Positions 1-5,624 of a stretch of 5,627 nt of DNA are shown piece by piece. The notes beneath the pieces are model-generated. The model ran no database searches and was not told where the DNA came from. It worked only from the letters and a program-made list of their open reading frames with translations. The position numbers were made by a program, and so were the translations under genes. Position 1 is the stretch's first letter; each line of letters starts with the position of its first letter. Origin of the DNA: Actinomycetes bacterium (GTDB lineage: Bacteria; Actinomycetota; Thermoleophilia; Solirubrobacterales; 70-9); the NCBI GenBank assembly GCA_023434465.1, contig JAEYSQ010000234.1, positions 1 through 5,627 on the forward strand. Direction: 5' to 3'.

Positions 1-190
1 CCTTTCCGACCAGCAGCACCCAGAACCACCGGTAGCTGCCGGGGCCGGAGCCCTCCGCCCAAAAAGTTTCCGGGTCGGGCTTCCTCTCGAGCGCTTCCCG
101 TTCGGCCAGCTCGATCATTCGCCCACGGTTGATCGTCAACTCATCCGAATCCGGAAAGTTTCTGTCGGCCCGCTCTTCTGGGTTGGACAA
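1..190 (-). CDS. Unrecognised protein, N-terminal part only (runs off the left edge)
   Basis: Reading leftwards, this open frame has no stop before the window edge, so only about 63 residues are visible. The visible part is polar and acidic (NPEERADRNFPDSDEL, then a Glu/Arg-rich helix-like stretch around MIELAEREALERKPDPE), followed by Gly/Ser-rich WAEGSGPGSYRW and then WFWVLLVGK, which looks like the start of a membrane helix. That suggests a cytoplasmic tail leading into a membrane anchor, but the rest is missing. I chose the TTG at 190-188 because a strong AAGGAG (202-197) lies 6 nt before it. The ATG at 196-194 is in frame but touches the Shine-Dalgarno with no spacer, so it is a poorer start, though annotators may pick it. 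The gene follows the ABC-F gene on the same strand after a gap of about 85-90 nt and seems to have its own promoter. I do not recognise a family. Confidence 0.6.
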   Translation of the reverse strand, partial: MSNPEERADRNFPDSDELTINRGRMIELAEREALERKPDPETFWAEGSGPGSYRWFWVLLVGK

Positions 191-196
191 GCGCAT

Positions 197-202
197 CTCC
201 TT
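197..202 (-). promoter_or_regulatory. Shine-Dalgarno AAGGAG deciding a TTG start
   Basis: Read on the minus strand, AAGGAG is followed by ATGCGC and then TTG. The spacing is 6 nt to TTG and 0 nt to ATG, so the ribosome would be expected to start at TTG. It is the only clear Shine-Dalgarno of the four protein genes in the window. Confidence 0.6.
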
Positions 203-220
203 GGGGCAACACCTTGCCCC
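203..220 (-). promoter_or_regulatory. Hairpin directly upstream of the Shine-Dalgarno
   Basis: The minus strand reads GGGGCAA, a 4-nt loop, then TTGCCCC: a perfect 7-bp stem with five G-C pairs (stems 203-209 and 214-220). It lies between the predicted promoter and the partial left-hand gene and ends exactly where AAGGAG begins. It has no T-run, so it is not a convincing terminator. It could stabilise the 5' end of the message or affect ribosome access; this role is inferred. Confidence 0.45.
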
Positions 221-223
221 CCG

Positions 224-254
224 AACCTAACAGTTGACTTCCCGGAAACGGCAA
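224..254 (-). promoter_or_regulatory. Probable promoter of the left-hand partial gene (extended -10)
   Basis: On the minus strand TAGGTT (229-224) fits the TANNNT -10 pattern and is preceded by TGT, an extended -10. A loose -35, TTGCCG (254-249), lies 19 nt upstream, longer than ideal. Transcription would begin roughly at the hairpin, giving a leader of about 25-30 nt with a Shine-Dalgarno. The 12-mer TGTTAGGTTCGG (232-221) is nearly identical to the one before the secreted-protein gene. Judged by eye only. Confidence 0.4.
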
Positions 255-269
255 CCGCGAAACCCGCTG

Positions 270-289
270 ACGGCCTGAATTCAGGCCGT
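270..289. repeat. Perfect 20-nt palindrome over the ABC-F stop codon
   Basis: The half-site ACGGCCTGAA is followed at once by its exact reverse complement. As RNA it could fold as an 8-bp stem with an AATT loop. The TGA stop of the ABC-F gene (283-281) lies inside it. There is no T-run after it on the minus strand, so as an intrinsic terminator it is incomplete. A dimeric-protein binding site, a processing hairpin or a Rho-associated 3' end are alternatives. The symmetry is directly seen; the role is not known. Confidence 0.5.
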
Positions 290-2209
290 AGCTTCCTCCG
301 CTGCTTCACGGGCAATCCGGTCGGCTTCTTCCCACTCTGCGTGCAGCGAGGTTATCTTCGCTTTCGCCTCGTCGTGGCGACGGGTCGCAGCTTCGGTCTT
401 CTCCGGAGTCGACCATGCCGCGGGGTCGGCCAGTTCGTCCTCGAGCTCAGCCAGCGATGACTCGGCCCTCTCGATCTTTTTCTCGAGGTTTTCGACCTTG
501 CGCTTTGCTCTCGCCACTTCCTTGCCCTGCGATCCGCCCCGCCGGGCGTTCTCAGAACGCCGGGAGCGTTTCGAAGCACCCGCCTGGCGCTCAAGTTCCA
601 GTTCCTTTTCCTCGTCGCGCTGCTTCTGGTACTCGGCCCAGCCCGTCAGGTGGTTGGTCAGCTCTCCGTTCTCACAAACCAGCGTCCGGTTGCCGACGGC
701 TTCGAGCAGGGCCCGGTCGTGGGAGATCAGGATCAGCGCCCCGGGAAAGGCCAGCAGCGCGTCCTCAAGCGCCTCGCGGCTCTCGATGTCGAGATGGTTG
801 GTCGGCTCGTCCAGTAACAGGAGGTTGGCTCCGGAAGCAACCAGGATCGCCAGCGAAAGCCGGCGCTGCTCGCCGCCGGAAATGTCGGTGAGCTGCTTGT
901 TGACGTCCTCCCCGGAGAACAGGAAGGCGCCGAGCAGGTCGCGTTCCTTCTGCCCGGTTAGTCCGGTCTCCCGCGCGGCGGCTTCGAGCACGGTCCCGTC
1001 CCCGGAAGCGGTGTCCGCATGCTGAGACAGGTAGCCGATCTTGCCGTTGTGGCCGAGCTTCACATGGCCTGCCGCCGGCTTCCGCTCCCCGGCCAGGGTG
1101 GAAAGCAGGGTCGTCTTGCCAGCACCGTTCGGTCCCACCAGTACCACGTGCTCATCCCTTTCCAGGAGCAGGTTGGCGTCCTCGAGCAGAACCCGTCCGG
1201 GCACTTCAATTCGGCCACCGACCATCTTCAGCACGACGCGGCTGGCTCGCTCGGGCTGGGGAAACTCGAAGGCCAGCACCCGCCGGTCCTGGGGATCCAC
1301 GGTCGCCGCGTTCTTCTTCACCCTCTCGATCTGTTTGACCCTGGACTGGGCCTGACGGGCCTTGGTCGCCTTGTAGCGGAAGCGTTCGACACACCGCTCC
1401 ATGCGCGCGATCTCGGCCTGCTGCTTCTCGATCTGCTTGCCGAGGGCGACCTGGCGGGCGGCCTGTTCCTTGCGCCACGCATGCCAGGGACCGGAGAAGA
1501 ACCTCGCCTTGCCGGCTTCGAGTTCGAGGACCGACGTGCCGACGGATTCCAGGAACCAGCGGTCATGGGCGACCAGAACCACGCTCGCGTCGAGATCTTT
1601 CAGGTACTCCTCGAGCCACTCGAGGGTCGGGATGTCGAGGTGGTTGGTCGGCTCGTCGAGGAGCAGGAGGTCGGCCCTCGCCCCGAGCGCGCGGGCCAGT
1701 GACGCGCGGGTAAGCTCGCCGCCCGAGAAGGATGAGAGGGGACGGGCAAACTCCTCATCACCAAAACCGAGTCCCCGGAGAACGACCAGCACTTCGTCCC
1801 GCCACCGGTAACCGCCGGCGAGTTCGAGCCGCTGCTGCGCGTCGGCGTAGGAACGCATCGTCTCGTCGGAGTGATCCCCGCCTGACATCGACTCCTCGAG
1901 CCGCTGCAGCTCCTGTTCGGTGGCGATCACATCGGCCCGCCCCGTGAACACGTAATCCTGAAGTGAGAGGCCCTGATCCCGAGGCGGACGCTGGTCGTGA
2001 AGCGCGATCCGGGCGCCCTTCTGGTAGCTGAGCGACCCCGAATCGTTCTCCGCCTCCCCGGCCAGAATCCTGAGCAGGGTCGATTTTCCGGCGCCGTTGC
2101 GGCCGGAAAGGGTCATGCGATCTCCTCGCATGAGTTTGAAAGAGACCTCGGAGAAAAGCGGGTCCCCGCCGACGTGAATGCCGATCGATGTTGCCGTTAC
2201 CACTGCCAT
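281..2209 (-). CDS. ABC-F family ATP-binding protein (ribosome-associated, EttA/Uup/YdiF-like)
   Basis: A soluble protein of 642 residues with two ABC ATPase domains in tandem and no membrane segment: the ABC-F layout. Numbering from ATG 2209, domain 1 has Walker A GRNGAGKST (36-44), signature FSGGE (161-165), Walker B LLLLDE (181-186) with HLD (190-192), and switch His215. Domain 2 has Walker A GPNGAGKTT (359-367), signature ISGGE (443-447), Walker B LLLLDE (463-468) and switch His497. Both sites look catalytically complete. Between them (about 240-300) is a long Arg/Lys/Gln-rich helical linker like the element that reaches P-site tRNA in this family. After domain 2, about 528-642 is a charged tail ending in a predicted coiled coil, as in Uup/YdiF types. 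Family members bind the ribosomal E site to relieve stalled or misaligned complexes; some protect against ribosome-targeting antibiotics. Housekeeping versus resistance cannot be told here. A TTG at 2215 would add two residues. No clear Shine-Dalgarno precedes either start. Confidence 0.93.
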   Translation of the reverse strand: MAVVTATSIGIHVGGDPLFSEVSFKLMRGDRMTLSGRNGAGKSTLLRILAGEAENDSGSLSYQKGARIALHDQRPPRDQGLSLQDYVFTGRADVIATEQELQRLEESMSGGDHSDETMRSYADAQQRLELAGGYRWRDEVLVVLRGLGFGDEEFARPLSSFSGGELTRASLARALGARADLLLLDEPTNHLDIPTLEWLEEYLKDLDASVVLVAHDRWFLESVGTSVLELEAGKARFFSGPWHAWRKEQAARQVALGKQIEKQQAEIARMERCVERFRYKATKARQAQSRVKQIERVKKNAATVDPQDRRVLAFEFPQPERASRVVLKMVGGRIEVPGRVLLEDANLLLERDEHVVLVGPNGAGKTTLLSTLAGERKPAAGHVKLGHNGKIGYLSQHADTASGDGTVLEAAARETGLTGQKERDLLGAFLFSGEDVNKQLTDISGGEQRRLSLAILVASGANLLLLDEPTNHLDIESREALEDALLAFPGALILISHDRALLEAVGNRTLVCENGELTNHLTGWAEYQKQRDEEKELELERQAGASKRSRRSENARRGGSQGKEVARAKRKVENLEKKIERAESSLAELEDELADPAAWSTPEKTEAATRRHDEAKAKITSLHAEWEEADRIAREAAEEATA

Positions 2210-2215
2210 GGACAA

Positions 2216-2365
2216 GTGAGGCTACCCGGACAGACAATTCCCGGATTGCCACCCCGCAGAGCCCTCCCAACCATCCCCTGTTTCGAGTCGGAGGGACGGG
2301 TGATCTGTTGTCGCCCGGCGGAGGCCGGACGGCCCGGCTGACATTTGTGACAGCATTTTCGCTCC
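2216..2365. promoter_or_regulatory. Divergent intergenic spacer between the ABC-F and trehalase genes
   Basis: These 150 bp should hold the promoters for two divergent genes. Neither gene has a recognisable Shine-Dalgarno. On the minus strand TAGCCT (2224-2219) fits TANNNT and ends 9 nt before the ABC-F ATG, so a leaderless or nearly leaderless start is possible. On the plus strand CATTTT (2354-2359) ends 6 nt before the trehalase ATG but lacks the T at position 1. I found no convincing -35 box for either. GC-rich partly symmetric sequence (around 2310-2338) could bind a regulator, but I cannot define an operator. Confidence 0.3.
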
Positions 2366-4345
2366 ATGAGCAACGGCGGCTTCGACCCTCACCCGCACTC
2401 CGGACCCCAGTTCGGGCATTCCTTCGAGTCGCAGATCGCGACCCAGGAATCGGTGCCGGGTGTTTCTCCTTACCCGCCGATCGCCGACTACGGGTTTCTT
2501 TCCGACGGCGAGGTTTCCGCCTTGGTCGCACCTAGCGGAAACATCGAGTGGCTCTGCCTGCCCCGCTTCGATTCTCCCAGCATCTTCGGTTCGATCCTCG
2601 ACCGGAGCGCCGGCAATTTTCGGCTCGGTCCGGCCGACATAAACGTCCCCAGCCACCGCCGGTACCTGCCAGGAACCAACGTGCTGGAGACCAGCTGGGG
2701 CACGGGCGATGGCTGGATCATCGTCCGTGACGTGCTCCTGATCGGGCCCTGGCACCACGAGAAAGACCGCTCCGGAACCCATCGTCGGGCCCCCACCGAC
2801 TATGACGCCGATCACGTGCTGCTGCGCATGGTCCGCTGCGTCCACGGCGAAGTCCAGCTGACCCTCGACTGCAAGCCGGTCTTCGATTACGGCCAGGCAC
2901 CAGCCCAGTGGCAGTACACCGGAGACGCCTATCACGAGGGTCTCGCGACCGCGCCCGGAGTCGACCTTCAATTACGGCTGAATACGGACATGAACCTCGG
3001 TTTCGAGGGACCACGGACGACCGCCCGGACCATGCTCAAGGAAGGCGACGTGCGCTTCGTCGCGCTGTCTTGGAGTGAGCATGCGGCGCCGCAGCATTAC
3101 GACGAGGCCCACGACCGGCTGGTCTGGACGGCCCACCATTGGCAGAACTGGCTGGCCCGCGGCACCTTCCCGGACCACCCCTGGCGCGGGTACCTGGAAC
3201 GCTCGGCCCTGACCTTGAAGGGCCTGACCTACGCGCCGACCGGTGCGCTGATCGCCGCCGCCACCACCTCGTTGCCTGAGACTCCCGGGGGAGAGCGGAA
3301 CTGGGATTACCGTTTCTCCTGGATCCGCGATTCCACCTTCACTCTGTGGGGCCTTTACACGCTCGGATTCGACTGGGAAGCGAATGACTTCTTCTATTTC
3401 ATCGCCGACGTTGCGGCCGGCGAAGACGACCTGCAGGTGATGTACGGCGTCGCGGGAGAAAAGAAACTCGAAGAGAAAATCCTCGAAAACCTTCACGGTT
3501 ACGAGGGAGCCTCGCCGGTCCGGATCGGCAACGGCGCCTACGGCCAACGCCAGCATGACGTCTGGGGAGCCGTGCTCGACTCGTTCTACCTTCACACCAA
3601 GTCACGCGACGGGATGCCGGAGGAGATCTGGCCGATCCTCAAGAGGCAGGTCGATGCGGCGCTCGATCACTGGCGTGAAACCGACCACGGCATATGGGAG
3701 GTTCGCGGAAAGCCTCAGCACTTCACCTCCTCGAAGGTCATGTGCTGGGTTGCGGTCGATCGCGGCGCCCGCCTGGCCCGCTTGCGCGAGGAGCACGATC
3801 TCGCTGAAGCGTGGCAGTCCGTAGCCGACGAGATCCACCAGGACATCTGCGACAACGCGGTCGACGAGCGCGGAGTGTTCACGCAGCACTACGAATCCGA
3901 TGCTCTCGACGCTTCCTGCCTGCTGCTGCCCCTGCTCCGCTTCCTGCCTCCCACCGACCCGCGGATCCGCAAGACGGTGCTGGCAATCGCCGACGAGCTG
4001 ACCGAGGACGGGCTGGTCCTCAGGTACCGGGTCGACGAGACCGATGATGGGTTGCGAGGCGAGGAAGGTAGCTTCACGATCTGCTCCTTCTGGCTGGTCA
4101 GCGCCCTGGTCGAGATCGGGGAGCTGAAACGGGCCCGGGAGCTCTGTGAACGTCTGCTCGGCTTCGCCAGTTCGCTTCAGCTCTACGCGGAAGAGATCGA
4201 TCCGCGCTCGGGCCGGCACCTGGGCAACTTTCCGCAGGCCTTTACCCATCTTGCCCTGATCAACGCGGTGATGCATGTGATCCGGGCCGAGCAGGAGACC
4301 ACCGCCCCCCGGGACAAGACCACCTCGCCGCGGGCGACACCCTGA
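2366..4345 (+). CDS. Glycoside hydrolase family 15 protein, probable trehalase (EC 3.2.1.28)
   Basis: This 659-residue protein lacks a signal peptide and membrane helices, so it is probably cytoplasmic. An N-terminal beta-rich domain starts at YPPIADYGFLSDGEV (36-50), with EWLCLPRFDSPSIFG (61-75) and TDYDADHVLLR (144-154). A catalytic (alpha/alpha)6 domain follows, with RNWDYRFSWIRD (311-322). By family pattern the general acid is Glu445 in GIWEVRG and the general base is Glu609 in LYAEEIDP; both are present, and LGNFPQAFTHL (619-629) closes the barrel. The N-terminal motifs are those I associate with mycobacterial-type GH15 trehalases, which split trehalose into two glucoses and are reported to need phosphate and magnesium. 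Glucoamylase-like or other alpha-glucosidase activity is the alternative, since GH15 motifs alone do not fix the substrate. A stop at 2348-2350 makes ATG 2366 the first possible start; GTG 2453, with weak AGGA before it, would also keep the conserved part. No other trehalose gene is visible. Confidence 0.88.
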   Translation: MSNGGFDPHPHSGPQFGHSFESQIATQESVPGVSPYPPIADYGFLSDGEVSALVAPSGNIEWLCLPRFDSPSIFGSILDRSAGNFRLGPADINVPSHRRYLPGTNVLETSWGTGDGWIIVRDVLLIGPWHHEKDRSGTHRRAPTDYDADHVLLRMVRCVHGEVQLTLDCKPVFDYGQAPAQWQYTGDAYHEGLATAPGVDLQLRLNTDMNLGFEGPRTTARTMLKEGDVRFVALSWSEHAAPQHYDEAHDRLVWTAHHWQNWLARGTFPDHPWRGYLERSALTLKGLTYAPTGALIAAATTSLPETPGGERNWDYRFSWIRDSTFTLWGLYTLGFDWEANDFFYFIADVAAGEDDLQVMYGVAGEKKLEEKILENLHGYEGASPVRIGNGAYGQRQHDVWGAVLDSFYLHTKSRDGMPEEIWPILKRQVDAALDHWRETDHGIWEVRGKPQHFTSSKVMCWVAVDRGARLARLREEHDLAEAWQSVADEIHQDICDNAVDERGVFTQHYESDALDASCLLLPLLRFLPPTDPRIRKTVLAIADELTEDGLVLRYRVDETDDGLRGEEGSFTICSFWLVSALVEIGELKRARELCERLLGFASSLQLYAEEIDPRSGRHLGNFPQAFTHLALINAVMHVIRAEQETTAPRDKTTSPRATP

Positions 4346-4373
4346 CCGTAATTTTTCCTTCGCCCGCGGTTTT
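4328..4373 (+). terminator. Probable intrinsic terminator overlapping the trehalase stop codon
   Basis: CCGCGGGCGA (4328-4337) and TCGCCCGCGG (4360-4369) are perfect complements, giving a 10-bp GC-rich stem followed by TTTT (4370-4373), then CTC. The 22-nt loop contains the TGA stop (4343-4345) and a second T-run. The left arm encodes the last sense codons of the trehalase. The long loop and short T-run make it less than ideal, but it sits where a terminator is expected, just before the next promoter. Confidence 0.6.
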
Positions 4374-4397
4374 CTCGCAACTGTGAGGCATGTCCGG

Positions 4398-4413
4398 TGT
4401 TAGTTTCGGCACC
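4398..4413 (+). promoter_or_regulatory. Extended -10 promoter for a leaderless transcript
   Basis: TGTTAGTTT contains TG-N before TAGTTT (4401-4406), an extended -10 of TANNNT form. Exactly 7 nt (CGGCACC) then separate it from ATG 4414, so transcription would start at or next to the A of the ATG. No Shine-Dalgarno lies before that ATG. No good -35 box is seen, which an extended -10 can tolerate. Leaderless messages of this form are common in Actinomycetota. It also argues against the ATG at 4390, which would lie upstream of the transcript start. Confidence 0.6.
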
Positions 4414-5241
4414 ATGAAATTTCGTCTCGTCACATTCGTCGCCCTGCTCGCCACCGGCTTCGCGCTCGCTTCCTCCCCCGCATCGGCTCAGCGTCCGATT
4501 CCCGGGATCAAGCAGACGGTCGCCTTCAAGAAGTTGAAGAACTACACCCAGTTCCTCTACTCGAAGCGCAACGTCGCCACCCCGGCCGCGAGGAAAGGCG
4601 TTTACCGCTCAAACCTGACCCAGCGCCGCCAGACGACCAACCGGAAAGTCCAGGCGCTCTTCCAGCAGAAGATCACGCGCATCAAGAAGCAGGACGACAA
4701 CCAGGAACGACGGCAGATCAAGCAGATCCGCGTCAACCAGAAAAACCAGGTCCAGAACATCAAGCAGGACCTGGCCGAAAGGCTGGCTGACCTTCAGGCC
4801 GATCAGAATGCGGCTGTACAGAGGATCTACAACCGTTTCGCGCCGCAGATCAACAGCCGCGCCAACCAGCGCGACCGGCTCCGGCGCCAGCTGAACCGGA
4901 CCACCAATCCGACCAGGCGGGCGAAACTGATCCGTCAGATCGACAAGCTGCAGACTCAGATCAACGGACTGGTCAGTGACCGGACCACCGCGGTCAACAA
5001 CGTAAACAGCCGTTACTCCGCCCGCATCACCAGCGTCACCAACCTCTACAACTCGCGGATCGCCAACGCCAGGGCCAGTGCCCAGCGGCAGATCCAGCAG
5101 GCCCGCAACGCCTGGCGCCGGACCTTCCGCACACAGTTCGCTGCCGCCAAGACCCGCCGCACCGCCCAGAAGGATCTGGTCGGCACGGTCGCTTCTCGGG
5201 GGTTCGGGTACATCGAGCAGATGCCGCCGGTCAACGAATAA
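4414..5241 (+). CDS. Secreted, highly basic Gln/Asn-rich coiled-coil protein of unknown function
   Basis: The product has 275 residues. It begins with a clear Sec-type signal peptide: MKFR, hydrophobic LVTFVALLATGFALA, then SSPASA and probable cleavage after Ala25. The mature part (about 250 residues) is almost entirely helix-forming and polar. By my count it has about 53 Lys+Arg against 13 Asp+Glu, about 32 Gln, one Trp and no Cys. Heptad-like stretches run from about 70 to 135 and 140 to 245. Three NSR motifs (147-149, 198-200, 213-215) sit in similar settings, with Arg four or five residues after the NSR Arg. No membrane segment or wall anchor follows, so the mature protein should be free outside the membrane or held by charge, for example to acidic wall polymers or nucleic acid; this is inference. 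I recognise no family. ATG 4414 was chosen over ATG 4390 because the signal peptide begins there and the promoter fits leaderless expression. The gene appears monocistronic. Confidence 0.82.
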   Translation: MKFRLVTFVALLATGFALASSPASAQRPIPGIKQTVAFKKLKNYTQFLYSKRNVATPAARKGVYRSNLTQRRQTTNRKVQALFQQKITRIKKQDDNQERRQIKQIRVNQKNQVQNIKQDLAERLADLQADQNAAVQRIYNRFAPQINSRANQRDRLRRQLNRTTNPTRRAKLIRQIDKLQTQINGLVSDRTTAVNNVNSRYSARITSVTNLYNSRIANARASAQRQIQQARNAWRRTFRTQFAAAKTRRTAQKDLVGTVASRGFGYIEQMPPVNE

Positions 5242-5265
5242 CCGGTTCACTACTTGCCTTACAGC

Positions 5266-5300
5266 AAAAGGGCCCGCTAACCAGGCGGGCCCTTTTCTTT
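5266..5300. terminator. Bidirectional intrinsic terminator between converging genes
   Basis: AAAAGGGCCCGC (5266-5277) and GCGGGCCCTTTT (5285-5296) pair perfectly over 12 bp around the 7-nt loop TAACCAG. On the plus strand it ends in TTTTCTTT and stops the secreted-protein message 25 nt after its TAA. On the minus strand it also ends in CCCTTTT, 15 nt past the tmRNA 3' end. It is the strongest terminator in the window. Confidence 0.88.
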
Positions 5301-5545
5301 CTAACCGGAATGGAGACGGCGGGAATTGAACCCGCGTCCGCAGTCGCGTGTCGAAAGGCGTCTACAGGCTTAGCCGGCGCTTTGTTCTCGTCATCCGGGG
5401 TCCGCGCCGGCGGGCACTGCGGATGACCAAGCCTCTTGAATTTCCCCCTCCGGCCGAGGCACTCCTTTGGGGTAAGCCCGTTTCTGAAGCCGGGACTCCG
5501 CCCCACGGGCCGAGGGCGGGCCGACTCTCGTTACCTAGGTATCAG

Positions 5546-5578
5546 CTAGGCGGCGAGGGCGTACGAGTGTTCGTCGCC
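5546..5578 (-). other. tmRNA tag reading frame, peptide GDEHSYALAA
   Basis: On the minus strand GGC GAC GAA CAC TCG TAC GCC CTC GCC GCC TAG encodes GDEHSYALAA and a stop. It has the same length and ending (YALAA) as the E. coli tag ANDENYALAA; the C-terminal LAA is what ClpXP-type proteases recognise. Upstream, UAUAC precedes the first codon, where E. coli has UAGUC; U(-5), A(-4) and C(-1) agree, including the A known to set the resume point. The resume codon is therefore GGC (Gly) instead of the usual GCN (Ala). Frames starting nearer the A-run do not end in ALAA. Confidence 0.85.
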
Positions 5579-5592
5579 GTATATGGTTTTTT

Positions 5593-5624
5593 GCCGATTT
5601 TTTACGAGGCCATCGACATCCTCG
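5593..5624 (-). other. tmRNA pseudoknot 1 (PK1)
   Basis: On the minus strand stem 1 is CGAGG (5624-5620) with CCTCG (5609-5605). Stem 2 is GTCGAT (5617-5612) with ATCGGC (5598-5593), six pairs including one G-U. The arms interleave as in a pseudoknot, and GGCCTCGTAAAAA between them is the same as in E. coli PK1. A 14-nt single-stranded A-rich link then leads to the resume codon (11 nt in E. coli). Confidence 0.8.

Noticed and set aside
234..239. Consensus-like -35 TTGACT on the plus strand
   Set aside because: No -10 box lies 16-19 nt downstream and no plus-strand gene follows.
1019..1702. Long plus-strand open frame (227 codons) and other plus-strand frames at 415-1947
   Set aside because: They lie antisense to the ABC-F gene, whose motifs are unmistakable. 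Long antisense frames are usual in GC-rich DNA.
2222..2971. Minus-strand open frame of 249 codons over the start of the trehalase gene
   Set aside because: It is antisense to conserved GH15 motifs and resembles no family.
2972..4276. Minus-strand frames of 207 and 224 codons
   Set aside because: They are shadows of the GH15 catalytic domain on the other strand.
4390..4413. ATG 4390 as start of the secreted protein (8 extra residues)
   Set aside because: GAGG is only 1 nt before that ATG. The signal peptide begins at Met 4414 and the -10 box lies inside the extra segment.
4609..5250. Minus-strand open frame of 213 codons opposite the secreted-protein gene
   Set aside because: The plus-strand frame has a signal peptide, fitting promoter and terminator. 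The minus frame is repetitive Leu/Asp/Gly/Val as expected from the reverse of a Gln/Arg/Asn-rich gene.
5311..5335. An ordinary tRNA gene suggested by the T arm and acceptor end
   Set aside because: No anticodon arm precedes it. The tag frame, pseudoknot 1 and conserved CTAAGC-TGTAG show it is tmRNA.
5231..5506. Minus-strand open frame of 91 codons
   Set aside because: It lies within and beyond the tmRNA and crosses the terminator. The RNA structure explains the sequence.
5579..5603. Resume codon GCA in the A-rich stretch (GGCAAAAAACC), implying a frameshift or sequencing error before YALAA
   Set aside because: Aligning PK1 with E. coli shows this GGC is the end of PK1 stem 2 and the A-run is the single-stranded link. 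The UAUAC box then sets GGC at 5578-5576 in the correct frame.
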